NCBI RefSeq assembly: GCF_003252725.1
Contig: NZ_QEPO01000007.1
Location: 37,209-101,208, forward strand
Direction of reading: 5' to 3'
Source: Haemophilus parainfluenzae
GTDB lineage: Bacteria; Pseudomonadota; Gammaproteobacteria; Enterobacterales; Pasteurellaceae
DNA length: 64,000 bases
Part shown: positions 8,184-19,978 of the stretch, in pieces
Layout of the letters: each line of letters starts with the position of its first letter
Position numbering within the stretch: position 1 is the stretch's first letter
Notes under the pieces: generated by a model
The model's database searches: none
What the model saw: the letters and a program-made list of their open reading frames with translations, nothing else
What the model was told of the DNA's origin: nothing
Position numbers and translations under genes: made by a program

Positions 8184-9128
8184 ATGGAAAAGTATAAAGT
8201 TTTTTTAGGTAGTGATATTGCAAAGACTTACAGTGATGCAAAGAAATTCACTTTGGATAGGGTTGAAGAATATGTAGAATTTGACAATAAAAAATTGAAA
8301 CTAGTATTGAGTCATATAGAAGAGTTCAATGGAAATGTATTTTCATTGATATTTTGGCTGAAAGATTATCATGTAGCATTAGCCTCTAAGCATTTATTAG
8401 AAAATGATATTTTAGGATTTAAAGAAAATGCTTCTATTGCGGGTTTCTTAGGTATTTTGTCTGAATATGATTTTCAATGGGCGTACAACGGAATTAATAC
8501 AAATTTCTTTTTTATGAGTTTGCTTTCAGATAATCAAAAGTTGATTGATTATTTAATTAAACATCGTGATGAAATTGTGGATATTTCAGTCCCCTATAAA
8601 CGAACTGATACGAGACCTTTTTTTAATGCGAACACTTTATTGGCATTAAGTGGCGATTGGCAATTATTAAAAGAACGCGCACTCACATTCTTAAATGATG
8701 AGAAAAAAGCCCGTGGTGATTTAAAGCGCATTCCTGATCATGAATTTTATGTGGCACTAGCAGATAAAAATATAAAAGGAATGCAAGAGGCTTTAGATAA
8801 ATTACTCGAACTTAAGCTTGCTAAACGAGCAGCAAAAGACACCCTTTTACATTTTGATTTTTACTTGCAACCGCAAGTTTTAATGTATGCCAAAATCGCA
8901 GCAATCCACGGTTTTGATTTGGGTATTGATAGCCCTATAGCACCCAAAGAATTGATTGATATAAATCCATTAGCAGAATATAAAATTCCTTATGATTTTA
9001 TGAAATTATTTGATTTTGATGCGCCCCATCAAGTTTGGGTAAATTATGTCAAACAAAGAATGGAAGAAGCGAAGCAAAAGAAAGTTGAAAATAAAAAAGG
9101 ATTTTGGGCTTCATTATTTGGTCGATAG
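8184..9128 (+). CDS. Imm49-like immunity protein
   Basis: A 314-residue, mainly helical, cytosolic protein. The central segment (about 145-275) has the pattern I associate with Imm49: RTDTRPFFNANTLLALSGDW, then an LKERA-type helix, EFYVALADKNIKGMQEAL, LHFDFYLQPQ and MYAKIAAIHGFDLGID. The C-terminus ends in a basic stretch and GFWASLFGR. Imm49 proteins are predicted antitoxins for polymorphic toxins. AAGAGGTGTAAAT gives a good ribosome site. It follows the toxin-like remnant at 8071-8166 and no intact toxin gene is present. The N-terminal third is more AT-rich than the rest, so the gene may be a mosaic. Confidence 0.65.
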   Translation: MEKYKVFLGSDIAKTYSDAKKFTLDRVEEYVEFDNKKLKLVLSHIEEFNGNVFSLIFWLKDYHVALASKHLLENDILGFKENASIAGFLGILSEYDFQWAYNGINTNFFFMSLLSDNQKLIDYLIKHRDEIVDISVPYKRTDTRPFFNANTLLALSGDWQLLKERALTFLNDEKKARGDLKRIPDHEFYVALADKNIKGMQEALDKLLELKLAKRAAKDTLLHFDFYLQPQVLMYAKIAAIHGFDLGIDSPIAPKELIDINPLAEYKIPYDFMKLFDFDAPHQVWVNYVKQRMEEAKQKKVENKKGFWASLFGR

Positions 9129-9145
9129 ACAAGGAAAGGAATATC

Positions 9146-9208
9146 ATGAAAGTAACTTCTGTAGAGCATTGGAGTTGGTTGCATAAAGCCTTAGTGTTAA
9201 ATATTTAG
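9146..9208 (+). pseudogene. 20-codon open frame with a strong ribosome site, probably a truncated gene
   Basis: AAGGAAAGGA at 9131-9140 is an excellent ribosome site for the ATG at 9146. The frame then reads MKVTSVEHWSWLHKALVLNI and stops at TAG. Trp/His-rich starts of this sort occur in small immunity proteins. It may be the 5' stub of a deleted gene, or a short leader translated before the gene at 9216. It lies 17 bases after the Imm49-like gene. Confidence 0.3.
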
Positions 9209-9215
9209 AGATGAT

Positions 9216-9464
9216 ATGAGTCCAAAAGTTAGAAGATATATTGAAGTATATAGTAATGAAACAGATGAGTTGCTTTATTCTTATAAAATAACAATTCCTG
9301 ATCATCTAGTTATTGAGATAGTTTCACCTGATGAGGATGATGAATTTGCATTTTTTTCATATATTCTGACTCAGGAAAAAGTTATTTCTCTAGGCGGTAA
9401 ACATATTATAGATGAATATCATAACAAAGATGTTGGATATTATGTTGCCTGTTATCAAGCATAG
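9216..9464 (+). CDS. Small DUF7683-like protein, probable immunity protein
   Basis: An 82-residue acidic cytosolic protein. The opening RRYIEVYSNETDELLYSYKI followed by PDHLVIEIVSPDEDDEF resembles the DUF7683 pattern (a short strand pair, then a helix and an EDD-type acidic turn). Those proteins are often encoded next to polymorphic toxins. GAGATGAT before the ATG is a weak ribosome site, and translation could be coupled to the short frame just upstream. AT-rich like the rest of the cluster. The family call is tentative. Confidence 0.6.
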   Translation: MSPKVRRYIEVYSNETDELLYSYKITIPDHLVIEIVSPDEDDEFAFFSYILTQEKVISLGGKHIIDEYHNKDVGYYVACYQA

Positions 9465-9482
9465 GATATATAGATACCAAAT

Positions 9483-9524
9483 AAAAGTGCGGTCAAAAAC
9501 ACAAGCGATTTTGACCGCTCTTTA
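9483..9524. terminator. Uptake-sequence hairpin, right copy flanking the immunity cluster
   Basis: AAAAGTGCGGTCAAAA pairs with TTTTGACCGCTCTTT, with one mismatch, across a 10-base loop. It serves the small gene on its left and glpK converging from the right. It is nearly identical over about 45 bases to 7273-7314. Confidence 0.8.
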
Positions 9525-9541
9525 TTATTGGCTAGAAAGGA

Positions 9542-11053
9542 TTATTCCGCGTCTTCTTTTGCCCATTCTAATGAGCGTTTAACGGCTTTTTTCCAACCTT
9601 TATAACGACGTTCACGTTTTTCTTCATCATTATCTGGTGTAAAGGTTCGTTCTACACGTGCTTTGTCGTGAAGCTCGTCTAAATCTTTCCAGAAACCAAC
9701 TGCAAGACCAGCAAGGTAAGCTGCACCAAGTGCAGTCACTTCTTTCACCACTGGACGCTCTACGTTCACATCCAAAATATCCGCTTGGAATTGCATTAAG
9801 AAGTTATTGTTGGTTGCGCCGCCATCGACACGTAAATATTGTAAGCGTTGTCCAGAGTCAGATTGCATTGCTTCTAATACGTCACGGGTTTGGTAAGCAA
9901 TAGATTCAAGGGTTGCGCGTACAATATGGTTACGGTTAGAACCACGAGAAAGACCGAAAATTGCACCGCGTGCATACGGATCCCAATATGGTGCACCTAA
10001 ACCAGTGAAGGCTGGTACAACATATACCCCATTGCTATCTGGGACTTTTTGTGCGAAGTATTCGGAGTCGTGGCTGTCATGAACGATTTTGAGTTCATCA
10101 CGTAACCATTGGATTGAAGCGCCTGCAATAAATACCGAACCTTCGAGTGCGTATTCAGGTTCACCTTTGGCGTTACAAGCGATGGTGGTTAATAGACCAT
10201 TTTTAGAGGTAATAGCTTTATCACCGGTGTGAAGCAACATAAAGCAGCCTGTACCATAGGTATTTTTCGCTTGGCCTGCGCGTGTGCATAGATGGCCGTA
10301 AAGTGCCGCTTGTTGGTCACCCGCAATACCCGCAACAGGAATACGTACGCCACCTTTACCCCCGATGTTGGTTTGGCCATACACTTCGGACGAATTACGT
10401 ACTTCAGGTAGCATAGAGCGTGGAATATTTAATAATTCCAACATTTTGTCATCCCATTTTTTCGTATGGATGTTAAATAACATGGTACGGGATGCGTTGG
10501 TGTAATCCGTTACGTGAACACGGCCTTGGGTTAATTTCCACACAAGCCAAGTATCTACAGTACCAAATAGAAGTTCGCCGCGTTCCGCTTTTTCACGTGC
10601 ACCTTCTACATTATCCAAAATCCATTTCACTTTTGTACCCGAGAAATAGGGGTCTACTACTAAACCTGTGGTATTGCGGATATAGTCTTCATGACCATCT
10701 GCTTTAAGTTTGTCCGTAATATCTGCAGTACGACGACATTGCCACACAATCGCATTATAAATCGGTGTGCCGGTTGCTTTTTCCCACACAATGGTGGTTT
10801 CACGTTGGTTAGTAATACCAATTGCCGCGATTTCGTCAGAGGTAATGCCTGCTTTTGCAACGACTTCGTTTAATGTTGAACTTTGTGTAGCCCAAATTTC
10901 CATTGGATTATGTTCCACCCAGCCTGCGCGTGGATAAATTTGTGTAAATTCACGTTGGGCGATTTCGACAACATTCGCATTGTGATCTAATAATACTGCA
11001 CGAGAACTTGTGGTACCTTGGTCCAAAGCGATGATGTATTTTTTGTCTGTCAT
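9542..11053 (-). CDS. glpK: Glycerol kinase GlpK
   Basis: A 503-residue FGGY-family kinase that phosphorylates glycerol to glycerol-3-phosphate with ATP. The N-terminal phosphate-binding motif [11 protein letters not shown] is at residues about 8-18. [11 protein letters not shown], the NQRETT and IVWQCRRT substrate-site segments and the ATP-domain motif [13 protein letters not shown] (about 410) are all present. The start is ATG at 11053, because CTAAGGAATAGAACC precedes it and family members begin MTDKKYI. An upstream ATG at 11086 would add 11 atypical residues. It diverges from glpF over 372 bases containing CRP sites. The PTS IIA-Glc contact loop is not something I can verify from the sequence. 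Confidence 0.96.
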   Translation of the reverse strand: MTDKKYIIALDQGTTSSRAVLLDHNANVVEIAQREFTQIYPRAGWVEHNPMEIWATQSSTLNEVVAKAGITSDEIAAIGITNQRETTIVWEKATGTPIYNAIVWQCRRTADITDKLKADGHEDYIRNTTGLVVDPYFSGTKVKWILDNVEGAREKAERGELLFGTVDTWLVWKLTQGRVHVTDYTNASRTMLFNIHTKKWDDKMLELLNIPRSMLPEVRNSSEVYGQTNIGGKGGVRIPVAGIAGDQQAALYGHLCTRAGQAKNTYGTGCFMLLHTGDKAITSKNGLLTTIACNAKGEPEYALEGSVFIAGASIQWLRDELKIVHDSHDSEYFAQKVPDSNGVYVVPAFTGLGAPYWDPYARGAIFGLSRGSNRNHIVRATLESIAYQTRDVLEAMQSDSGQRLQYLRVDGGATNNNFLMQFQADILDVNVERPVVKEVTALGAAYLAGLAVGFWKDLDELHDKARVERTFTPDNDEEKRERRYKGWKKAVKRSLEWAKEDAE

Positions 11054-11176
11054 GGTTCTATTCCTTAGAGTGCTTGGCACTCTCATTAAATGAATGAAGA
11101 AATTTTGAGCTTAAACGAACAAATTGCGAGCCTAACTTAATTGAATTCGAATCTAATTGGAACAAGCAATGTTTTG

Positions 11177-11198
11177 TTTTGTGATAGCTGTCACAGAT
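11177..11198. promoter_or_regulatory. CRP site with perfect core between glpK and glpF
   Basis: TGTGA at 11180-11184, six bases, then TCACA at 11191-11195 is a full match to both half-sites of the CRP consensus. It lies 124 bases from glpK and 228 bases from glpF, consistent with catabolite activation of one or both genes. Confidence 0.8.
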
Positions 11199-11223
11199 TT
11201 CGCCCTGAAAATATATAAACGAT

Positions 11224-11235
11224 TGCGTTAACGCA
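11224..11235. promoter_or_regulatory. 12-bp palindrome between the two CRP sites
   Basis: TGCGTTAACGCA is a perfect palindrome midway between two CRP sites. Its form suits a repressor operator, but it does not match the GlpR consensus I remember. The regulator is unknown. Confidence 0.35.
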
Positions 11236-11240
11236 CAAAA

Positions 11241-11262
11241 TAATGTGATCGCTCTCTCATTT
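11241..11262. promoter_or_regulatory. Second CRP site upstream of glpF
   Basis: TGTGA at 11244-11248, six bases, then TCTCA (one mismatch to TCACA). Its centre lies about 70 bases upstream of the transcription start inferred from the promoter at 11288-11315, a spacing at which CRP can activate. Confidence 0.6.
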
Positions 11263-11287
11263 TTAGAAAATGGATCGGTTTTATCTA

Positions 11288-11315
11288 TTGAATTAATTGG
11301 TTAAAACTAGATAAT
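11288..11315 (+). promoter_or_regulatory. Candidate sigma-70 promoter of glpF
   Basis: TTGAAT, 16 bases, then GATAAT. Its position downstream of the CRP site and 110 bases before the glpF start is reasonable. The hexamers are imperfect. Confidence 0.4.
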
Positions 11316-11425
11316 GAAACCACTCACTTTGAGTATCTCAATATTTGATCAAACAACGAAACGAATTGCAAATCAAGATTTCTTTAATGAAATCATTAAG
11401 TTAATCATTATTTGGAGATTCTCTT

Positions 11426-12169
11426 ATGAATGCCTATTTTGCAGAATTTTTTGGCACAGCACTTTTAATCCTGTTAGGTAACGGTGTGGTAGCCAACGTA
11501 TGTTTAAATAAAACGAAAGGGCAAAGTTCTGGTTGGATTGTGATTACTACCGCGTGGGCATTTGCAGTGTATGTGGCCGTCGTTGTGACAGGTCCTTACA
11601 GTGGGGCACACTTAAATCCAGCGGTAACACTTGGTGTGGCAATGAAAGGTGTATTTGCTTGGGAACTGGTCCCTGGCTACATCGCGGCACAAGTTGTGGG
11701 GGGCATGGTAGGTGCGTTGTTGGTTTACATTATGTATAAAGATCACTTTGCAGCGACCGAAGAAGAGGGCTTAAAACGCGCTTGTTTCTGTACTGAACCC
11801 GCAATTCGTAACTATCCAATCAACTTAGTGAACGAAATTGTTGGTACCTTCGTACTTGTCTTCGTAATTTTCTACCTTGCAGGGGCAAATATTACGTTAC
11901 CTGGCACAGCAGAAAGTACGCCAATTGGTTTAGGTTCTATCGGAGCATTACCTGTAGCCATTCTAGTGTGGGCAATTGGTTTAAGCTTAGGTGGCACAAC
12001 CGGTTATGCGATCAACCCAGCTCGAGATCTTGGACCACGTTTAACCTTGGGTCTTTTCCTTGGGGGCACATTAAAGGCCAAAGCAGACTGGGGATACAGT
12101 TGGGTTCCTGTTGTAGGTCCATTTATCGGTGCGGCTTTAGCTGCAGTATTCTACAACGCCATTATGTAA
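11426..12169 (+). CDS. glpF: Glycerol facilitator GlpF (aquaglyceroporin)
   Basis: A 247-residue MIP-family channel with six membrane helices and the two pore-lining half-helices. The first NPA is in HLNPAVT (residues 64-66) and the second is in INPARDLGPR (about residue 195). The DLGPR ending with Asp after NPAR marks glycerol-conducting channels rather than water-only ones. TTTGGAG precedes the ATG. It is divergent from glpK rather than in a glpFK operon as in E. coli. It passes glycerol through the inner membrane for trapping by GlpK. Confidence 0.95.
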   Translation: MNAYFAEFFGTALLILLGNGVVANVCLNKTKGQSSGWIVITTAWAFAVYVAVVVTGPYSGAHLNPAVTLGVAMKGVFAWELVPGYIAAQVVGGMVGALLVYIMYKDHFAATEEEGLKRACFCTEPAIRNYPINLVNEIVGTFVLVFVIFYLAGANITLPGTAESTPIGLGSIGALPVAILVWAIGLSLGGTTGYAINPARDLGPRLTLGLFLGGTLKAKADWGYSWVPVVGPFIGAALAAVFYNAIM

Positions 12170-12182
12170 TTCATTCGAATAG

Positions 12183-12225
12183 AAAGAGCAGTCAAAATTC
12201 ATGGTGTTTTTTGACCGCTCTTTTT
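12183..12225. terminator. Terminator after glpF, shared with the ABC transporter operon
   Basis: AAAGAGCAGTCAAAA pairs with TTTTGACCGCTCTTT with one mismatch and is followed by more T. It is a degenerate uptake-sequence pair between convergent genes. Confidence 0.75.
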
Positions 12226-12241
12226 ATATTTAGAAGTTTGA

Positions 12242-13012
12242 TTAAATACAATAATCTTCGAATTCCATTGGCATTTTAGCTTGCAATAGGAATTGTTTGG
12301 TGCGATCTTGCTGTGGACGACTGAAGAATTCAACCGCGGTATTTTGTTCAACAACTTGACCATTTTCCATGAGAATCATGCGATCTGCTACGTCTTTGGC
12401 AAAGTTCAACTCATGGGTGACGATAATCATAGTCCAACCTTCTTGTGCGAGCATTTTGAGTGCCTGTAACACTTCACCAACGAGCTCTGGATCGAGGGCA
12501 GAAGTGGGCTCATCTAATAAGATAATATCGGGTTTAACTGCTAAAGCTCGGGCGATCCCGACACGTTGCTGTTGACCACCAGACAGTTGAGAGGGATATA
12601 AATCCGCTTTTGCTTTTAAACCAACTTTTTCCAATAATGCCAAGGCTTTTTCACGTGCAGTCTCTTTCGGTTGTTTTTGCACAACCACCATGCCCTCCAT
12701 CACATTTTCGAGTGCAGTGCGATGGGGAAATAGATTGTATTGTTGGAACACCATTGAGGAACGTCGACGCAATTTTAGTTCATCGGATTTGCTGATCTTT
12801 TTGCTGAAATCAATAGTTAAGCTTCCATCAGTAAATGCTAATACCCCTTTTTCCGGGCGTTCGAGTAAATTTAAACAGCGTAAAAAAGTTGTCTTGCCTG
12901 AACCTGATGGACCCAGAATGGCAACCACTTCACCTTTATTAATTTCAAAATCAATGCCTTTTAATACATGGTGGCCATTAAAACTTTTCTGAATATTCGT
13001 GACTTTTAACAT
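12242..13012 (-). CDS. Polar amino-acid (cystine-type) ABC transporter ATP-binding protein
   Basis: A 256-residue ABC ATPase. It has Walker A GPSGSGKTT (about residues 34-42), Q-loop FQQYNLFPH, signature LSGGQQQR (about 143), Walker B IILLDEPT and the H-loop IIVTHE. Length and the PHRTALENV and FFSRPQQDRTKQFL segments place it in the polar amino-acid group (GlnQ/TcyN). It is the last gene of a binding protein-permease-ATPase operon. Substrate is inferred from the binding protein and from the neighbouring cysK and cysZ: probably cystine or cysteine. It corresponds in order and sequence to an H. influenzae locus annotated only as an amino-acid transporter. Confidence 0.88.
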   Translation of the reverse strand: MLKVTNIQKSFNGHHVLKGIDFEINKGEVVAILGPSGSGKTTFLRCLNLLERPEKGVLAFTDGSLTIDFSKKISKSDELKLRRRSSMVFQQYNLFPHRTALENVMEGMVVVQKQPKETAREKALALLEKVGLKAKADLYPSQLSGGQQQRVGIARALAVKPDIILLDEPTSALDPELVGEVLQALKMLAQEGWTMIIVTHELNFAKDVADRMILMENGQVVEQNTAVEFFSRPQQDRTKQFLLQAKMPMEFEDYCI

Positions 13013-13021
13013 AACCAGTCC

Positions 13022-13744
13022 TTATAAATGGCGAGAAAGGCGTTTTTCTAAACGGGTTTGCCCCATCGACAGCACAAAACAGAATACCCAATAAATGAGA
13101 GCTGCTTCACTATAAATTAAAATAAACTCATAGTTTTCAGCCGTGATGTTTTGCGCCACACGGAATAACTCCGCAATCCAAACGAGTGAAGCCAGAGACG
13201 TATCTTTCACTGTGCTAATGAATGTGTTTGATAGTGAAGGGACGGAAATGCGTAAAGCTTGCGGCATAATGGTACGCACGAAAGCTTGTGTATAATTCAT
13301 TCCTATCGCATAAGAGGCTTCCCATTGACCTTTAGGAATCGCAAGAATGGAGGCTCTCACGGTTTCTGCTGCATAAGCACCAATATTAATGGAGAAGGCA
13401 ATAATTGCAGTTGGGAAAGGCTCAAGTTTGATGCCAACTTCAGGTAAACCGTAGAAAATAATGAAGATCTGTACCAACATTGGCGTGCCGCGAATAATTG
13501 AAATATAAGTGCGACAGATGCTCTGTAGAATTTTCGTCATTAAATTGGGATGCGGCAATGTGCAAATTACAGCCACGATGACAGCAATGAATAAACCGCA
13601 AAAGAAAGAAATGACCGCTAGGGGAATCGTATATAAAATTGCCCCTTCCATCATAGGCCAAAACGAGCTGATTACATAATCAGCTCGTTCTGCGGTCATA
13701 AATGGAAGGCTTGCTAACCAATTATTGAGTAATGTCATCGCCAA
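13022..13744 (-). CDS. Polar amino-acid (cystine-type) ABC transporter permease
   Basis: A 240-residue HisM/TcyL-type permease with about five membrane helices. It carries the family signature around [21 protein letters not shown] (an EAA loop, about residues 125-145), which contacts the ATPase. The 5' end overlaps the end of the binding-protein gene by 23 bases, so translation is probably coupled. A second in-frame ATG at 13738 is an equally possible start. As one permease gene is present, the channel is probably a homodimer. Confidence 0.88.
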   Translation of the reverse strand: MAMTLLNNWLASLPFMTAERADYVISSFWPMMEGAILYTIPLAVISFFCGLFIAVIVAVICTLPHPNLMTKILQSICRTYISIIRGTPMLVQIFIIFYGLPEVGIKLEPFPTAIIAFSINIGAYAAETVRASILAIPKGQWEASYAIGMNYTQAFVRTIMPQALRISVPSLSNTFISTVKDTSLASLVWIAELFRVAQNITAENYEFILIYSEAALIYWVFCFVLSMGQTRLEKRLSRHL

Positions 13745-14495
13745 ACCATTTGATTGAAAGTTGTTTTAAAGTTCCGTCTTTGCGTAGTTCTTCAAGTGCT
13801 TGGTTCACTTTCGCAATAAGCGGTTCTTCACCTTTCAAGAAAGCAAAACCGGTCGGGATTTTTTTATCACTTTCTACGGCAATTTTTAAACCTGCATTAG
13901 GTTGTTTTTTAAAATAATCTAATACTGCGAGTTTATCGTTTACTGTTGCATCAACACGGCCTTGTTTTACTGCTTCAAGGTTTTGTGCCAAGCTATCAAC
14001 AGTCACAATAATTGCACCATTATCACGTGCATCTTTGCTCCAGTTACTGGTTGCAGATTGTGCAGATTTTTTACCTTTTAAATCAGGGAATGATTTAATG
14101 CTATCGTTATCGACTTTCGTCACGATGACGCCAGCAGAGTAGTTATAAGGTGCACTGTAATCATATTTTTTTAAACGTTCTGGGCTTGGATTGGTTTGGT
14201 TCGCAATAACATCAAAGCGTTTTGCATTTAAACCAGCATACATGCCATCCCAAGCGGTTTCTTTAAATTCAACTTTCCAACCTAATTTTTGCGCAACTTT
14301 TTCGATAATTTCCACATCGAAACCGGTTAACTTGCCATCTTTGTCGTGGAAAGTGAATGGTGCGTAAGTTCCCTCAGTACCGACTAATAAGGTTTTAGTT
14401 TGTTCAACGCGATCAGCAATTTCACCTGCGTTAGCAAAAGTAGAAAGAGCTAATCCAGCCGCTAAAAGTGCGGTGCTAAAAAATGATTTTTTCAT
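13722..14495 (-). CDS. Cystine-type ABC transporter periplasmic binding protein
   Basis: A 257-residue periplasmic solute-binding protein of family 3. The signal peptide has a KK start, a hydrophobic core and a cleavage site after TFANA (about residue 23). The mature part opens with [19 protein letters not shown] and GFDVEI, then [20 protein letters not shown], the ligand-binding pattern seen in E. coli TcyJ (FliY). It ends with the typical [13 protein letters not shown]. First gene of the operon. The substrate is inferred from similarity to TcyJ and from sulfur-assimilation neighbours. Confidence 0.9.
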   Translation of the reverse strand: MKKSFFSTALLAAGLALSTFANAGEIADRVEQTKTLLVGTEGTYAPFTFHDKDGKLTGFDVEIIEKVAQKLGWKVEFKETAWDGMYAGLNAKRFDVIANQTNPSPERLKKYDYSAPYNYSAGVIVTKVDNDSIKSFPDLKGKKSAQSATSNWSKDARDNGAIIVTVDSLAQNLEAVKQGRVDATVNDKLAVLDYFKKQPNAGLKIAVESDKKIPTGFAFLKGEEPLIAKVNQALEELRKDGTLKQLSIKWFGDDITQ

Positions 14496-14624
14496 AAGTA
14501 TTCCTTTTTTAGATAAATAACGAAAGTGAAATGAATTATAAGAAGCGGAAAAGAAAAGAAAAGTATTATTTATTTATGAATTATTTCCTTTAGTTATATT
14601 AAATAGAAATTGTTTAATTAATAA

Positions 14625-14652
14625 ACAAAAAAGGTCTGTAAAAACAGACCTT
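14625..14652 (-). terminator. Intrinsic terminator after cysK
   Basis: On the minus strand AAGGTCTGT, a four-base loop and ACAGACCTT are followed by TTTTTT. Confidence 0.85.
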
Positions 14653-14677
14653 AGATAAAATGAATTCAATCAATAGA

Positions 14678-15628
14678 TTAAGCCTCAATTCCTTCAAATA
14701 ACGCCGTACTTAAATAACGTTCTGAAGCCGAAGGTAAGATCGCGACGATTAATTTATCTTGGAATTCTGGTAGTTTTGCTAAGCGGTCAGCCGCTGCCAC
14801 AGCCGCACCAGAAGAAATACCCGCAAGAATACCTTCTTCAGCCATTAAGCGACGAGCAGTCGCAATTGCCGTATCGCTATCTACAGTTTCCACGCGATCA
14901 ATTAATGATAAATCTAAGTTTTTCGGAATGAAGCCCGCACCGATACCTTGAATTTTGTGTGGACCTGGCTTCACTTCTTGGCCTGCAAGGGTTTGGCTAA
15001 TAACAGGTGATTCTGCTGGTTCAACCGCCACAGAGGTGATTTTTTTACCGTGATCTAATTTGATCGCACGAGAAATACCGGTAATTGTACCGCCGGTACC
15101 GACACCAGCCACTACGACATCAACTTTACCTTCCGTATCTTTCCAGATTTCTTCACCAGTAGTTTGACGGTGAATGTCCGGGTTAGCCGGGTTTTCAAAT
15201 TGTTTTAGCATCACATAATGATTTGGGTTAGACGCCACAATTTCTTCTGCTTTGGCAATCGCACCTTTCATCCCTTTTGAACCTTCAGTAAGCACAAGAT
15301 TGACGCCCAAACCACGTAATAAACGTTTACGTTCAAGACTCATGGTTTCAGGCATGGTTAAGGTGATTTTATAACCACGTGCAGCAGCTACATAAGCTAA
15401 AGCAATACCGGTGTTACCGCTGGTTGCATCCACAATTTCTTTACCTGCCGTTAAAATGCCATCTTTTTCTGCTTGCCAAATCATATTGGCACCAATACGG
15501 CATTTCACGCTAAAGCTTGGGTTGCGACCTTCAATTTTTACGACAACGTTGCCATTGTGTCCGAAGTGTTTTAAACGAACTAATGGCGTATTACCGATTG
15601 AGTATGAGTTATCTGCATAAATTGTCAT
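14678..15628 (-). CDS. cysK: Cysteine synthase A (O-acetylserine sulfhydrylase)
   Basis: A 316-residue PLP enzyme that makes cysteine from O-acetylserine and sulfide. The PLP lysine is K42 in [10 protein letters not shown]. The TSGNTG loop for the substrate carboxylate is near residue 70, GTGGTITG binds the cofactor phosphate near 178, and SSGAA is near 270. AAAGGA lies seven bases before the ATG. It stands between the cystine-type transporter and cysZ, all on the minus strand, so the region serves cysteine supply by both import and synthesis. A terminator follows, so it is probably not co-transcribed with the transporter. Confidence 0.96.
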   Translation of the reverse strand: MTIYADNSYSIGNTPLVRLKHFGHNGNVVVKIEGRNPSFSVKCRIGANMIWQAEKDGILTAGKEIVDATSGNTGIALAYVAAARGYKITLTMPETMSLERKRLLRGLGVNLVLTEGSKGMKGAIAKAEEIVASNPNHYVMLKQFENPANPDIHRQTTGEEIWKDTEGKVDVVVAGVGTGGTITGISRAIKLDHGKKITSVAVEPAESPVISQTLAGQEVKPGPHKIQGIGAGFIPKNLDLSLIDRVETVDSDTAIATARRLMAEEGILAGISSGAAVAAADRLAKLPEFQDKLIVAILPSASERYLSTALFEGIEA

Positions 15629-15728
15629 TTTACTGTCCTTTTATATTTGTGAATGAGTTGATGCAGTAGTTATAACACCGGTTTTTATATAAAAAAAATA
15701 GTTAATAGCTATATTTTATAACTAAATG

Positions 15729-16574
15729 CTATTTATTCACGATGCTATTTCCTGAAGGCTTAATTTCAGTACTACTAGAATGTGTCACAATTTGTGTTGA
15801 ACCCGAAGTGCGGTCAAAATTCATATCAAATTTTAATTGTGAGCGATAATTTTCGACCCACATTACGGTCGCGCCACAGACTGCAACGGGAATAACGACT
15901 AAATTAACAATCGGTAATGCGGTACAAAGGGTGATTAATGCTCCGAATGTCAGGCTTTGTGTGCGTCTTTCGCCTAATGCATTTTTCATGATGCCAAAGG
16001 AAATCTTGTGGTTATCAAACGGATAGTCACAATATTGAATTGCCATCATCCAACAGGTAAATAAGAATGTCAGCACAGGAATAATGGTTTGTCCGATAAC
16101 AGGGATAAAACTCAATAAGAACAAGCCTACAAATTTCGGTAAGCTGTACCATAGTTTTTGCCATTCACGATTTAGCATACGTGGCACATCTTTCATAATT
16201 TCGGCAAAACCATCATCATTAACTGCTTCTCCAGTTAGCATTTTTTCGACTTTTTCTGCTAACAATCCATTAAACGGCGCGGCAATAAAGCCTGAAAGCG
16301 TTGTAAAGGCAAAATAGAAAAATAAGAGAATTGAGCCAATAGACAACACAAGCAAAATCACGCTTAAAAAGCTTAGCCAATCTGGAATAAAGCTCATCAC
16401 CCAGTCAATCATCGTGGAGATTTGTGAGACAAATAGCCAGAATAAGCCTGTAAGTAGAACGACGTTAAGTAAAATTGGCATAATCACAAAACGGCGTAGG
16501 CCTTTTTGTGTAATAAAATGCCAACCCATCACGAAATGATTGAAAGCAGATTTTATTTCATTTTGATCGATCAT
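15729..16574 (-). CDS. cysZ: CysZ sulfate transporter family protein
   Basis: A 281-residue inner-membrane protein with the CysZ layout: an N-terminal amphipathic segment ([21 protein letters not shown]), two membrane helices, a cytosolic helical segment and further hydrophobic hairpins. CysZ carries sulfate (and is linked to sulfite) into the cytosol for cysteine synthesis. Two adjacent ATGs could start the gene. AAAGGA is only three bases from the first and six from the second, so the second (16574) is preferred. The C-terminal tail past residue 250 is Ser/Thr-rich and poorly conserved, and an uptake sequence is embedded there. Confidence 0.92.
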   Translation of the reverse strand: MIDQNEIKSAFNHFVMGWHFITQKGLRRFVIMPILLNVVLLTGLFWLFVSQISTMIDWVMSFIPDWLSFLSVILLVLSIGSILLFFYFAFTTLSGFIAAPFNGLLAEKVEKMLTGEAVNDDGFAEIMKDVPRMLNREWQKLWYSLPKFVGLFLLSFIPVIGQTIIPVLTFLFTCWMMAIQYCDYPFDNHKISFGIMKNALGERRTQSLTFGALITLCTALPIVNLVVIPVAVCGATVMWVENYRSQLKFDMNFDRTSGSTQIVTHSSSTEIKPSGNSIVNK

Positions 16575-16744
16575 CATTGTTCCTTTAAATTGAAAAGTAA
16601 AAAATACAAAATGTCACAGAAAGACAATATTTTTTGAGAAAAATTCCATCTCATCCCTTTTAATCTCTTGTTTGCTTTCCTATTTTTTCACCTGTGGAAA
16701 TGTGATAGGATTAGCAAAAATCATTGCGTTAAGGAGCAACAAGA

Positions 16745-19877
<3,133 letters not shown>

Positions 19878-19902
19878 TCGTCTCAATCGAAAAAATACTA
19901 AA

Positions 19903-19947
19903 AAAATGACCGCACTTCATCTCATCTCAAGATTAAGTGCGGTTTAA
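19903..19947. terminator. Uptake-sequence pair between ligA and the next, convergent gene
   Basis: ACCGCACTT at 19910-19918 and AAGTGCGGT at 19936-19944 are inverted around a 17-base loop, with A- and T-rich flanks. Confidence 0.65.
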
Positions 19948-19978
19948 CTTTTCTTCTTAATAAACGATAGCAGACATT

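Noticed and set aside
6850..9470. Transposon or prophage origin of the AT-rich cluster
   Set aside because: No transposase, integrase, terminal inverted repeat with target duplication or tRNA gene is visible; only uptake-sequence hairpins flank it.
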